Part shown: positions 49,823 to 60,356 of the stretch, one piece after another
Layout of the letters: each line of letters opens with the position of its first letter
How positions within the stretch are numbered: position 1 is the stretch's first letter
DNA from: an uncultured Bacteroidota bacterium
GTDB taxonomy: Bacteria > Bacteroidota > Bacteroidia > Flavobacteriales > Flavobacteriaceae
Assembly: GCA_902561795.1 (NCBI GenBank)
Contig: CACERG010000001.1
Coordinates: forward strand, 124,001 to 188,000
Direction of reading: 5' to 3'
DNA: 64,000 nucleotides
Program-made: the position numbers and the translations under genes
Notes under the pieces: model-generated
What the model saw: the letters and a program-made list of their open reading frames with translations, nothing else
Databases searched by the model: none
Told to the model about the DNA's origin: nothing

Positions 49823-50143
49823 ATGAAATACATTATCCTCTTATTACCCTTTTTCTGTTTCTCTCAAAAAATATTTTCGGTAGACTATCCATCTCAATCT
49901 GATATAAAAGTTTTTGTCGTTGATTATGAATCTCAATCTGATTTAAAAGTTTTCAAAGTAGATTACCAATCTCAGGCGAAAGGTAATAATGGGCTGTGGT
50001 ATTTTGTAAAATACTCTTCACAATCAAACAAGAAGATATATTTCGTGAAGTACTCATCACAAAGCGATTTGAAAATTTTTTTTGTAAAGTATAAATCTCA
50101 ATCTGGGTGGAGGAACAACTCGAAAAAATATTTATTGTATTAA
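49823..50143 (+). CDS. DUF6150-like secreted repeat protein
   Basis: Signal peptide then repeated VDYxSQSDxKVF / VKYxSQSDLKIF units. Confidence 0.75.
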   Translation: MKYIILLLPFFCFSQKIFSVDYPSQSDIKVFVVDYESQSDLKVFKVDYQSQAKGNNGLWYFVKYSSQSNKKIYFVKYSSQSDLKIFFVKYKSQSGWRNNSKKYLLY

Positions 50144-50220
50144 ATCATCAAATTGTTGTTCTTATTTAGTGTAGGAACTTCTTTGTATATTGTTTGCATA
50201 TTAATCATAAATCAATAAAG

Positions 50221-50979
50221 ATGAAAAAACAATTAATTTTAATATTTGTCTTGCTAGGCACCTTTTGTATTGCTCAACAAAGAATGTTTGTAACTCTGCA
50301 TTATGTTACAGTTAATAGTCAAGACGCGCAAGCTCATATTGATAGTGAAAAAGAATATTTTTCAAAGGGTCATAAATCGGCTATTGATAGCGGAAATAAA
50401 ATTGGCTGGGACATGTGGGTTTTAGAAAATCCAGGATATAGGGAAAATCACACAACATTTATTTATGCCCATCTTCAGGATCCAGATAAGGTAATAAACT
50501 CAAATATGAGTGGCGAAAGTGGAAATAACTTTTCCAATTCTGAATTAGCAATGGTCCGTGAAAAATGGGGTAATAGAGTTGTTAAGTCAGGTGCTATTAC
50601 AGTTTCATATAAAGGTGGATTTGTCCCGGCTTCTAATCAAGCCCCACCCAAGTATGCAGTTTTGGACTGGATGGTTGTAGACCCAGCGGATTTTTATGAA
50701 TATGAACAAATGGAATTAAAAACATTCCTGCCAATGCAAAAATCGAATAAATCTGTTAAAGGCTGGGGACTTCACAAAGTTGTTACTCCACGTAATAATA
50801 ATGTTAATGCTGCTAGTTATGTTGTTGCTAGGTTTTTTGACAATATGTCTGATATTCAAAACATGATGGATCAAACAAATCCAATGAGTAAAAATATGAA
50901 AGCTACAATTACAAAGATGTACAATTTAAGGTCTATAAGAAGAAGTCAAGTTCTAAGACTAATTCTATCAGAAAGATAA
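50221..50979 (+). CDS. Secreted hypothetical protein
   Basis: Signal peptide MKKQLILIFVLLGTFCIAQ; ATG at 50221 preferred over the 50194 start. Confidence 0.7.
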   Translation: MKKQLILIFVLLGTFCIAQQRMFVTLHYVTVNSQDAQAHIDSEKEYFSKGHKSAIDSGNKIGWDMWVLENPGYRENHTTFIYAHLQDPDKVINSNMSGESGNNFSNSELAMVREKWGNRVVKSGAITVSYKGGFVPASNQAPPKYAVLDWMVVDPADFYEYEQMELKTFLPMQKSNKSVKGWGLHKVVTPRNNNVNAASYVVARFFDNMSDIQNMMDQTNPMSKNMKATITKMYNLRSIRRSQVLRLILSER

Positions 50980-51005
50980 TTGAAAAAAATACTTTAAGTT
51001 TTGCC

Positions 51006-51030
51006 CTCCAAAATTAGGAGGGTTTTTTAT
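51006..51030 (+). terminator. Rho-independent terminator
   Basis: CCCTCC-AAAATTA-GGAGGG-TTTTTT. Confidence 0.85.
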
Positions 51031-51121
51031 TTGTAAAACCCAAAAGCAATTTTCGATTATAAAGCCTGTAGTTCGAAAAATATGATTGTTTGGCCTCAAA
51101 TACATTCTCTTCTAACATCAA

Positions 51122-51859
51122 TTATTTTCTTGAATTAAGCTTCGCAAGTAACCTTAATATTTCAAGATATAACCAAATGAGAGTAACTAGTAAGCCAAAT
51201 GACCCATACCACTCCATATACTTTGGAGCACCTTTTTCTGCACCTTCTTCTATAAAATCAAAATCTAAAACTAAATTTAGGGCAGCTATTATTACAACTA
51301 CTATGCTAAAGCCGATGCTTAGTGGAGATGCATTGTTAATATTCATTACACCAATTCCTGAGCCAAAGAATCCCATTATAAAATTTACAAGATAAACGAT
51401 TGCTATACCTCCAGTTGCTGCAAAAATTCCAAGTTTAAAATTTTCTGTTGCCTTTATGTATCCTGATCGATATGCAATTAATAATGAAACCAATATTCCA
51501 ACCGTTAAAAGGATTGCATTTGTTACTATTCCATCATATAGGTAGTTATACATATAAGATATACCTCCAAGCATAGCTCCTTGCAGAGCTGCATAGATGG
51601 GGACTGTTATCGGGGCCCATTCTTTTTTAAAAATCGTAACGAGCGCAAAGATAAATCCACCTATTCCACATCCGATTAACAATATCGGATTAAGTGTGTC
51701 AAAGGTTAAATATCCAGTACCAACAAGAATTAAAAGGCTAATGGCTGTTTTATTAACTGTGCCCTCTATAGTCATTTTTTCATTAATAGAGACAGTATTA
51801 CTGAAAGTTTTTTTTGAGAGTACAGGGTTACCTGATCTTAATGATAAATGGCTACTCAT
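51122..51859 (-). CDS. Bax inhibitor-1/YccA family membrane protein
   Basis: Multi-TM; LDFDFIEEGAEKGAPKYMEWYGSFGLLVTLIWLYLEILRLLAKL. Confidence 0.88.
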   Translation of the reverse strand: MSSHLSLRSGNPVLSKKTFSNTVSINEKMTIEGTVNKTAISLLILVGTGYLTFDTLNPILLIGCGIGGFIFALVTIFKKEWAPITVPIYAALQGAMLGGISYMYNYLYDGIVTNAILLTVGILVSLLIAYRSGYIKATENFKLGIFAATGGIAIVYLVNFIMGFFGSGIGVMNINNASPLSIGFSIVVVIIAALNLVLDFDFIEEGAEKGAPKYMEWYGSFGLLVTLIWLYLEILRLLAKLNSRK

Positions 51860-52007
51860 ATAATTTTCATTTAATATTTTAAAGCACAAATATATTGAGA
51901 TCACACAAAATCAGATTTAAAATATCAATAAATATTAAAATATATTAGTAAGTAATGAGTAAACGACTTCTTTGTATATTGTTTCTTATTAATAAAAACA
52001 TACCAAA

Positions 52008-52514
52008 ATGAAAAAAATATTAATTCTGTTTTTATCATCACTAGTCATTATTTCATGTGGTGAAAAGCCAGCAAAATCAGAAAAAGAATTACTTACAGAA
52101 CAAACTCGAACAACTGTTTTAAAAGCATTTAATAGCCAAATGGAAGGTAAAATTGACATTATGGAATCACTACTTGCGGATGACTTTACTTTCACCTTGA
52201 CGGGGCAGTTGGATATTTCGAAGACCTATACTTGGAATGAGTATTTGGAGTTTGCGGGATATTTTGCAACTCTTTTAAAGGGAGAAATTGGCGTAGAATA
52301 CAAAGGTATTATTGCAGATGAAAGATCTGCAATGGTTTTTGCTCAAGGAAGAATGGAAGGAGTTGGTGGGAAATATGAAAATGATTATGCCATAAAATAC
52401 GACCTAAATCAGGCAGGGCAAATAATTTCACAAAAAGAATATTTAAGCGACATTTTATTAGCTACACAACTATACGGGCAAGAGGTTTGTGGCGATAAAA
52501 AATTGTTAAATTGA
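52008..52514 (+). CDS. NTF2-like lipoprotein
   Basis: Lipobox IISCG; SnoaL/NTF2-like length and pattern (LLADDFTFTLTG...). Confidence 0.6.
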   Translation: MKKILILFLSSLVIISCGEKPAKSEKELLTEQTRTTVLKAFNSQMEGKIDIMESLLADDFTFTLTGQLDISKTYTWNEYLEFAGYFATLLKGEIGVEYKGIIADERSAMVFAQGRMEGVGGKYENDYAIKYDLNQAGQIISQKEYLSDILLATQLYGQEVCGDKKLLN

Positions 52515-52584
52515 AATACAATTAAATAACACAAATGGATTTGTAATTTAATCCACATAAATTTTAAACTAAAACTAATTCAAA

Positions 52585-53388
52585 ATGAAAAATTTTTTAA
52601 TACTAATAATCACAAGCCTATTAATCTTTGCTTGTGATAATTCAAAAGCTACCAATCAAAAAAACTCAGGTCAACAGGGGAACTATATTCAATGGACTAA
52701 TGGTGATCCATTACACGATGAAATGATAAGAAGTGCGATAGGCCATTTTTTAAATATAGAAAGAGAGAAAGCATATGTTTTTTTCGAAAAAGCAGTTAAG
52801 TTAGACTCAACCTCATTTGCAGCACATGTAATGATGTCTACCATGTCTCCACCAAACTCAGAAAAACAAGAAGCACATTATGAACTTGCAAAAAAGTATT
52901 CAGCTAATAAAAATGAAAACTCAAAAAGATTTGTTTCCTTACTTGATATAAAAAGCGAGAACGGATACAGAGGTATATGGGGATCTTCAAAAGAAAAAAA
53001 TGCTATATGGGAGAAAATGTACGAAGCAGAACCAAGGGGAGCTTTTATACAGTTTCATAGAGCAAGATCCAATCCAGATTTAATCACAAGAATTAAAAAT
53101 TTGGAAGAACTAAGCTCAGAATGGGGCGAGCCAAACAATGCAGCGATTATAAATTTTCTTGGGTATCATTATTATCAAAATGGAGACAAAGAAAAATCAA
53201 AACAGGCTTTTGAAAAATATCTTGAGCTTTATCCACAGGGATATAATTCTTTAGATTCAATGGCAGAATTCTATATGTATGAAAAAAATTACGATGAGGC
53301 AAAAAAATATTATAAGATGGTGTTGAATCAATTCCCATTTTCTATTTCAGCAAGGGCTGCTTTGAAAAATATAGAAACTTTAAAATAA
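52585..53388 (+). CDS. TPR-like lipoprotein
   Basis: Lipobox IFACD; TPR-like NFLGYHYYQNGDKEKSKQAFEKYLELYPQ. Confidence 0.7.
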   Translation: MKNFLILIITSLLIFACDNSKATNQKNSGQQGNYIQWTNGDPLHDEMIRSAIGHFLNIEREKAYVFFEKAVKLDSTSFAAHVMMSTMSPPNSEKQEAHYELAKKYSANKNENSKRFVSLLDIKSENGYRGIWGSSKEKNAIWEKMYEAEPRGAFIQFHRARSNPDLITRIKNLEELSSEWGEPNNAAIINFLGYHYYQNGDKEKSKQAFEKYLELYPQGYNSLDSMAEFYMYEKNYDEAKKYYKMVLNQFPFSISARAALKNIETLK

Positions 53389-53435
53389 TTATTTCAACCA
53401 TAAAATCTATTATCTAAATTTAAATTCTACATAAA

Positions 53436-54935
53436 ATGAAAAAACTGATTGTTACCTTTTTGATATCCAGCTTTGGATTTAGTCAATCTTCAAAAGATTT
53501 AGAAATGTGGGCAAAAAATGCAACAAACAAATCTTTTGATATGTTTTATGAAATTTTAAGTATACCAAATGACGCAAATAATTTGGATGATATTGAGTTA
53601 AATGTTAAGTGGTGTGAGAAAAATTTTGCTGAAAGAGGTTTTGTTACACAAAGGATCTCAACTCCCAAAGCACCACTTTTGCTTGCGGAAAGAACCTTTC
53701 CGAAGGCTAAAGAAACTGTTCTTATATATTTACAAATAGATGGTCAACCTGTAGACAATTCTAGGTGGTTCCAGGAAAGCCCATATACCCCAGTTTTAAA
53801 AAGACAAAACAGTAAAGGGGTTTGGGAAATTATCGACTGGGATGAAATAAAAAACTATGAAGATGATTGGAGAATATTTGCACGTTCAACAAGTGACGCA
53901 AAAGGACCAGTGGTCATGTTTTTAAATGCAATGGATGTATTGGAAGAAAAAAAATTGTCCCCCAATTTTAATATAAAAGTGATAATGGATTTTGAAGAGG
54001 AGTTAGGATCTCCAAATTTACCTAAAGCGGTTAATGTAAATAGGGGAATACTTTCTGCGGACCACCTTATCATATTTGATGGGCCAAAGCATAGGTCAGG
54101 CAAACCAACTTTAACATTTGGGGCAAGAGGTATTTCAACTATTCAACTAACAATTTATGGACCAGTAACAGCCCAGCACAGTGGTCACTTCGGGAATTAT
54201 GTTCCCAATCCTGCCCTTAGAATGGCTAAACTTCTTGCATCTATGAAAGATGATGAAGGGGTAGTTGTAATCCCTGGGTTTTACGATGGGATTTCAATCG
54301 ATTCCAAAACAAAAAAAATACTAGATAACTTTCCTCACGACCAAGAGCAATTCATGAAGACTTTACAAATCGGTGAACTTGATAAAGTTGGTGAAACCTA
54401 CCAAGAATCAATTCAATTTCCATCTTTAAATATACGTGGTATGCAGTCTGGATGGATAGATGAGAAAGTAAGAACTATAATACCTGCATGGGCAAGAGCT
54501 GAAATCGATATTCGTTTGGTTTTGGAGTCTGATCCTATGCGTCTGATAGGTCTTGTAAAAAAACATATTGAAAATCAAGGATACTATGTGGTGAACAGAG
54601 AGCCAACAGCCAAGGAACGAATAGATCATCCTAAAGTGGCTACGTTTACACATAAAATTTCGTATCAATCGTTCCGAACAGATCTTGATACCAAGGTAGG
54701 AAAGTGGCTGCGTAAATCAATAAAAAAAGGCTTTGAGACTGACCCCATTAGAATAAGGATGAGTGGAGGCTCTATTCCGATATCACCATTTGTAAACACA
54801 CTTGATATACCGGCAGTAACAGTTCCAACTGTTAACCGAGATAACAATCAGCACAGTCCAAATGAAAATATTAGATTGGGGGATTACCGCAACGGCATAA
54901 AAACAATTTTATCTATACTAACAGAACCTCTTTAA
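53436..54935 (+). CDS. M20 family peptidase, secreted
   Basis: Signal peptide; FNIKVIMDFEEELGSPN; ARAEIDIRLV; HSPNENIRLGDYRNGIKTIL. Confidence 0.88.
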   Translation: MKKLIVTFLISSFGFSQSSKDLEMWAKNATNKSFDMFYEILSIPNDANNLDDIELNVKWCEKNFAERGFVTQRISTPKAPLLLAERTFPKAKETVLIYLQIDGQPVDNSRWFQESPYTPVLKRQNSKGVWEIIDWDEIKNYEDDWRIFARSTSDAKGPVVMFLNAMDVLEEKKLSPNFNIKVIMDFEEELGSPNLPKAVNVNRGILSADHLIIFDGPKHRSGKPTLTFGARGISTIQLTIYGPVTAQHSGHFGNYVPNPALRMAKLLASMKDDEGVVVIPGFYDGISIDSKTKKILDNFPHDQEQFMKTLQIGELDKVGETYQESIQFPSLNIRGMQSGWIDEKVRTIIPAWARAEIDIRLVLESDPMRLIGLVKKHIENQGYYVVNREPTAKERIDHPKVATFTHKISYQSFRTDLDTKVGKWLRKSIKKGFETDPIRIRMSGGSIPISPFVNTLDIPAVTVPTVNRDNNQHSPNENIRLGDYRNGIKTILSILTEPL

Positions 54936-54939
54936 AAAC

Positions 54940-57900
54940 TTAGGGGCTTTTCATGGAAAAAATTCCTATTTGATTGTCAGAAACAATTTCATTTAGCCTA
55001 GAAATAGATCCGTTCAAAAGTTTTTCTAAAGCTTCCATTTCACGATCAAGTTCAGCCGTGATTTCCTTAAAAAAAGCTTTTGCTTGATTTGTAGGAGGAT
55101 AGTCTCCTCGTTGTGAATCCGCTAATAAAAATGCAATTCTGTTGTTTATTCTAATCCCATAGTTCAATGGATCTTGACGACTTTGATTTTTTGTCATATG
55201 AATATTATTCTCTATAAGGCTTAACTTGCTTTCAAACTGATTAATAAGATTATTTATTTCTTCAGTAAGACCAGATTTTTGCTTTAGATAGTTTAAATCT
55301 TTTTGAACCTCTCTAATTTTGATTATCGCTGAGTTAGCTCTAGTTACCTGATTACGGACATTAATTAAAAAATCAAACTGATCTCTATAGTCTTTATCCG
55401 TATTCTCAAGCCTTGGGTCTTTTTCAATTTTTAAGGATTGTTCAATGACCTCGCCATTATAGTTTAGACTTATTAAATATTCACCGGGAATTGCTTTGGG
55501 ACCTTTATTTGGAGAGGAATAAAATACCATTCCCTCAAATTCTTTATATCCTGGATATCGCATATCCCAGATTAATTTATTTCCGCCAGATTTTAGTGCT
55601 AACGGAATATCAGCTTCTGGGTTTAGATTATTTAGTTTTGCTTTATTGTTATAACGTTTAATCAGTGAGCCGTCTTTCTCTTTAATTACTATACTTACAA
55701 GATCATCTTCTTTTAAATCTTTAATATAAAAATGTAAAATTGCTCCAACAGGGTGATTCTTTCCAACTAATTTAAAATTAGTTTCGTCCTCTTCCTCTGA
55801 TTGTTCTACTCTGAACGCTTTGTCTGGTTTGTAAAGAAAGAAAGATTGAGAATTTAAATTATTTTCTAGCTGATGCAGTGGTGTTAAATCATCAATCATC
55901 CAAAAGCTTCTTCCGTGAGTTGCAGCTATTAAATCATTATCTCTAACATGAAGATCTCTAATTGATGTGATGGGTAGATTTAATTGAAATGGCTTCCAAC
56001 TATTGCCATCGTCAAATGAGATAAACATTCCCCATTCGGTTCCTGCATATAGTAGCCCCTCTCGAACCTTATCAGATCGTATAGCCCTGCTGTAGAAATT
56101 CTGAGGAATTCCTTTGGTGATCAGAGACCAAGTTTTACCATAATCATTTGTCTTATAGAGATAGGGTTTGTAATCTCCAAATTTGTATGAGGTAGCAGCT
56201 ACATATGCAGTACCTTTTTTAAATGGACTGGGGTCTATACAGTTGATCATGTTTAACTTAGGACTTAATGTCGGAGTAGGTGTCACATTTTTCCAAGTTT
56301 CACCGTTATCAGTAGTTAAGTGAATTAATCCATCATCACTGCCGACCCAAATAACTCCTTTTTCAATAGGTGATTCGTTAATAGCAAAAAGGTTTGAATA
56401 AAATTCTGCACCAGTATTATCTTGAGTTATGGGTCCTCCAGAGGACTTAATTGTTTCTGGCAGTCCTCTTGTCAGATCTGGAGATATTGTTTTCCAAGAC
56501 TGGCCACCATCTGTTGTCATATGTAAAAAGTTAGACCCAGCAAAAAGTTTATTTTTGTCGTGTATACTAAACTTGACAGGGAAATTCCAATTGAATCGGT
56601 ATTTCATTACTTCTGCTCCTGAACCAGCAGGATTATCAGGCCAAATATTTACTGAACGCGTTTGATCTGTTCTGTGATCTTTACGCATCATATATCCTTT
56701 ATATGTTCCACCATAAACGATATCATTATTTTTTGGGTCTGGAGCAAGATGAGCACTTTCTCCACCTGCTGTTGTTTCCCAATCGCTTTCACCAATACCA
56801 GAACCTGAGCCTCTATGATTTATTCTAACGGTCGTGTTATCTTGTTGCGCCCCATAGATTCTATATGGGAATTGATTATCTGTGGTTACCCTATAAAATT
56901 GTGCTGTGGGTTGATTATAATAAGTGGTCCAATTATTTCCACCATCATTTGAAATCTGTGCTCCACCGTCATCTGCAATTGCCATTCTGTTATTATTTTT
57001 TGGATCTATCCAAAGGTCATGATGATCTCCATGCGGCGCATCTTTCAATGTAAATGATCTCCCCCCGTCAGTTGACACACCGTAACTTACATTCATTACA
57101 TAAACTTTGTCTTTATTTTGAGTGTCAGCATATATTCTACTGTAGTACCAAGCTCTTTGTCGTAAAGCTCTATCTTCATTTACTTTTTCCCATGTTTTAC
57201 CAGCATCATCTGAGCGAAACACCCCACCATCAGATGCTTCAATGATTGTCCAAATTCGATTTGAATCTACAGGAGATACTGTAATTCCAACAATTCCCCA
57301 AGGCCCACTCGGAAGGCCTTTATTCTCTGTTATATTGATCCATGTGTCACCGCCGTCATAACTTTTGTAAAGCTTACTATCAGGTCCTCCACTATCCATT
57401 CGATATCCATTCCTTTTCATTTGCCATGTAGTGGCATAGATTATTCTTGCATTATTGGGATCCATTATCAAATCACCCGCACCTGCCTTATCACTTTCAT
57501 AAAGTATCTTCTGCCAAGTAGTTCCACCATCTTCTGATCTATACACACCACGCGTTTTATTTGGCTTCCACAAATTACCTATTGCAGCTACATAAATTAA
57601 GTTGGGATTTTTGGGGTGTATTCGTATTCTAGATATATGCTCGCTACCTTTTAAACCAATAAATTTCCATGTTTTACCAGCATCTAAACTTTTCCATAAT
57701 CCATTTCCAGAAGAAACATTTCCTCTCAGAGTTTGCTCTCCTTCACCAACATAAATTATATTCGGATCAGACTCAGAGACAGCAACTGCGCCAATAGAAC
57801 CTCCAAAATAACCATCTGAAATTGAATACCAGCTATTTCCTGAATCTTCGGTTTTCCAAACACCACCTCCTGCAGTTCCCATATAATAGGTGTTAGGATC

Positions 57901-58092
57901 ATTTATCACTCCAGCAACAGTTGCAGCACGTCCACCTCTAAAGGGACCTACAAGCCTCCATTCTAATGAATTGTATAAAGATTCTGAAAAAGTGGTTTCA
58001 TTTTGTTTTTTATTTTTTTTTCGCTGGGCTGTTATATCAACTGGTGTGATTGAAAAAAAACAGCATAAGACAAATAGCAAGTAAGGTTTCAT
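54940..58092 (-). CDS. Sortilin/VPS10-BNR (Asp-box) repeat secreted protein
   Basis: Signal peptide; repeated S-x-D-x-G-x-T-W Asp boxes (SEDGGTTWQ, SYDGGDTWI, SDDAGKTWE). Confidence 0.9.
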   Translation of the reverse strand: MKPYLLFVLCCFFSITPVDITAQRKKNKKQNETTFSESLYNSLEWRLVGPFRGGRAATVAGVINDPNTYYMGTAGGGVWKTEDSGNSWYSISDGYFGGSIGAVAVSESDPNIIYVGEGEQTLRGNVSSGNGLWKSLDAGKTWKFIGLKGSEHISRIRIHPKNPNLIYVAAIGNLWKPNKTRGVYRSEDGGTTWQKILYESDKAGAGDLIMDPNNARIIYATTWQMKRNGYRMDSGGPDSKLYKSYDGGDTWINITENKGLPSGPWGIVGITVSPVDSNRIWTIIEASDGGVFRSDDAGKTWEKVNEDRALRQRAWYYSRIYADTQNKDKVYVMNVSYGVSTDGGRSFTLKDAPHGDHHDLWIDPKNNNRMAIADDGGAQISNDGGNNWTTYYNQPTAQFYRVTTDNQFPYRIYGAQQDNTTVRINHRGSGSGIGESDWETTAGGESAHLAPDPKNNDIVYGGTYKGYMMRKDHRTDQTRSVNIWPDNPAGSGAEVMKYRFNWNFPVKFSIHDKNKLFAGSNFLHMTTDGGQSWKTISPDLTRGLPETIKSSGGPITQDNTGAEFYSNLFAINESPIEKGVIWVGSDDGLIHLTTDNGETWKNVTPTPTLSPKLNMINCIDPSPFKKGTAYVAATSYKFGDYKPYLYKTNDYGKTWSLITKGIPQNFYSRAIRSDKVREGLLYAGTEWGMFISFDDGNSWKPFQLNLPITSIRDLHVRDNDLIAATHGRSFWMIDDLTPLHQLENNLNSQSFFLYKPDKAFRVEQSEEEDETNFKLVGKNHPVGAILHFYIKDLKEDDLVSIVIKEKDGSLIKRYNNKAKLNNLNPEADIPLALKSGGNKLIWDMRYPGYKEFEGMVFYSSPNKGPKAIPGEYLISLNYNGEVIEQSLKIEKDPRLENTDKDYRDQFDFLINVRNQVTRANSAIIKIREVQKDLNYLKQKSGLTEEINNLINQFESKLSLIENNIHMTKNQSRQDPLNYGIRINNRIAFLLADSQRGDYPPTNQAKAFFKEITAELDREMEALEKLLNGSISRLNEIVSDNQIGIFSMKSP

Positions 58093-58140
58093 AATCTAAA
58101 ATGTTTTTCATTTACAAAATATAAAAAATTTAGAAAATAT

Positions 58141-58578
58141 TTAGTGTTTTCTATTCGGTGCAGTCATGCCCTTACGCCTATAATTCTTTTTTTGGTAAGG
58201 AATTTTGCTGACTTCACTAGAGCCGAAAAACATGTTGCCGATCAAAGAGACAACTTCTTTAGTTATCTCTTTTTCAGAGGAGGTATTATTTAATTTGAAT
58301 TTGCTTAGATCCATTGAAATAAGCATATTGGCTTCTTGATCAAGATGAATAGAGGTGTGTAAATAATATCTTAATACCTTTTCAAGCGATATCTTAGTTC
58401 CCGGATAAAGAACTTGGAAACCATTCAAACTTTTAAAAGTTGTTTTCAGAATACGATATTGATTTTTAAAACCTAATTCCTTTTTTTCACGTAAAGCGTG
58501 ATGGTAATTATCAATTTGTTGGCAATAAGAATTAACTGATATCAGAAATAATCCAAAAAATATTTTACGGATTTTCAT
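58141..58578 (-). CDS. Secreted hypothetical protein
   Basis: Signal peptide, 145 aa. Confidence 0.5.
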   Translation of the reverse strand: MKIRKIFFGLFLISVNSYCQQIDNYHHALREKKELGFKNQYRILKTTFKSLNGFQVLYPGTKISLEKVLRYYLHTSIHLDQEANMLISMDLSKFKLNNTSSEKEITKEVVSLIGNMFFGSSEVSKIPYQKKNYRRKGMTAPNRKH

Positions 58579-58724
58579 TTAAAACGAAACTAAAAATTTT
58601 TTTAATATGATTGGGTTATACCAATATCAATTTCTTAAGTTCATGAATTAAATCATTTATTTTAAGATTATAATTTTCCCAGAGTTATAATTAACTTACC
58701 TAAGAATAGTCTACTATATGTAAA

Positions 58725-58955
58725 TTGAGAAAAGCAGTATTATATATTTTATTATTTACTACAGGCTGCACCAAAGAGACTGGCTGTGTTGAAATAACTC
58801 TTAAAGAACAGAGCAATGGAAAGTTTTATTTTTATTGGGGACGATTTACAGCTTTAGGGCTAGATGAAGATGGAAATAGTCAACCTTTGTCTGGCTCTGT
58901 AACAGAGGAAGTTTACAATCAATATGAAGTAGGAGACACTTATTGCGTTGAGTAA
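58725..58955 (+). CDS. Small putative lipoprotein
   Basis: LLFTTGC lipobox; TTG start. Confidence 0.5.
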   Translation: MRKAVLYILLFTTGCTKETGCVEITLKEQSNGKFYFYWGRFTALGLDEDGNSQPLSGSVTEEVYNQYEVGDTYCVE

Positions 58956-59106
58956 AGTTTTTCATAGACATTCTATTACATAAAGAGAACTTTACCAAAG
59001 GATGTTTTGCTTATTTGTATATTGTTGTATTCAACGAGTATAAATAAAACCTAAAGCAAGTTTTATCAATATAAATAAATACAGAATAAATTCATTCTTT
59101 AGAATT

Positions 59107-60348
59107 TTGCTTCTTGTCACAGCTGGAGAAGGAGTTTTTATTCTTCCGTTTGTGCTTGCCCGAATTTTTAGACCAACATTTTTAGATGTGTTTCAATTAG
59201 ATAACCTTCAGCTAGGAACATTATATTCCACTTATGGGGTTGTAGCATTAATTTCGTACCTGTACGGAGGCACTTTAGCGGACCGATTTCAGCCTAGAAT
59301 TTTGATGGGTACTGCTCTTGTAATGACCTCTATAGGTGGATTTTTAATGTCAACTTTTCCCTCTTTTTATTCACTACAGATTTTGTATGGTTTTTGGGGA
59401 TTTTCAACCACATTCCTTTTTTGGGCAGCAATGATAAAAGCAACACGAAATTGGGGAGGCGAACAAAGCCAGGGTAAAGCTTTTGGATTTTTAGAAGGGG
59501 GGAGAGGTATTATTGCAGCGACCATAGGGGCTATGGGTATTTTAATTTTTGCAGAATTAATACCTGTTGATATAAACCTAGCTTCATTTGATCAAAAGAA
59601 AGAAGCTTTCCGTTGGGTAATTTTATTTACTTCTTTAATAGTAATGCTAGTGGGGGTATTATCATTCATTTTTATGAGTGAGATGGAGAATAAAGAAAAA
59701 TCTCAAAACTTAATTATTGAGAGTTCATTTAAAAATATTTTAAAAGTAGCACGTTATCCCTCAGTTAGACTTTTAATTATTATAGTTTTATCAGCTTATT
59801 GTGGTTATAAAGCGACAGATATTTTATCATTATATGCTTCTGAGATTATGTTGTTTGATGAGGTCAATGCTGCAAAAGTAGGATCATATCAGATGTATTT
59901 GCGCCCAGTAGTGTGTATATTTATCGGTTATATAGCAGATAAATCTACAAGCTCAATATGGCTAAAACGAGGGTTTCTTATGTTAATTTTAGGATCAATG
60001 CTATTTGCATCAGGTTTTATTAAAGCGCCTCTTAGCGTGTTTTTCATTTTTACAGTAATAATAACTGGAATAGGAACCTATGGTCTGAGGTCATTATATT
60101 TCTCTGCTGTAAAAGAAGGAGATATTCCTTATGCATTCACTGGAACTGCTGTAGGTATTATATCTGTTATAGGTTACACGCCAGATATTTTTATGGGACC
60201 ATTAATGGGCGTTTTACTAGACAATAATCCTGGACTTATTGGCCACCAGTTAGTTTTTCTTTTTTTAGCTGGCTTTTCAATTGTAGGATTTATAGCCTCT
60301 TCGAAATTTAATAGTATTGTCAAAAGAACAAAATTTAGCAACCAATAA
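59107..60348 (+). CDS. MFS transporter
   Basis: 12-TM-like pattern; YGGTLADRFQPR between TM2 and TM3; start uncertain. Confidence 0.88.
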   Translation: MLLVTAGEGVFILPFVLARIFRPTFLDVFQLDNLQLGTLYSTYGVVALISYLYGGTLADRFQPRILMGTALVMTSIGGFLMSTFPSFYSLQILYGFWGFSTTFLFWAAMIKATRNWGGEQSQGKAFGFLEGGRGIIAATIGAMGILIFAELIPVDINLASFDQKKEAFRWVILFTSLIVMLVGVLSFIFMSEMENKEKSQNLIIESSFKNILKVARYPSVRLLIIIVLSAYCGYKATDILSLYASEIMLFDEVNAAKVGSYQMYLRPVVCIFIGYIADKSTSSIWLKRGFLMLILGSMLFASGFIKAPLSVFFIFTVIITGIGTYGLRSLYFSAVKEGDIPYAFTGTAVGIISVIGYTPDIFMGPLMGVLLDNNPGLIGHQLVFLFLAGFSIVGFIASSKFNSIVKRTKFSNQ

Positions 60349-60356
60349 AATTTAAT

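Noticed and set aside
53229-53237. Perfect DnaA-box consensus TTATCCACA
   Set aside because: Single occurrence inside the TPR lipoprotein CDS; expected by chance in 64 kb, no cluster.
56865-57245. Two plus-strand ORFs inside the BNR-repeat gene
   Set aside because: Antisense to a continuous 1050-aa CDS with clear Asp-box repeats.
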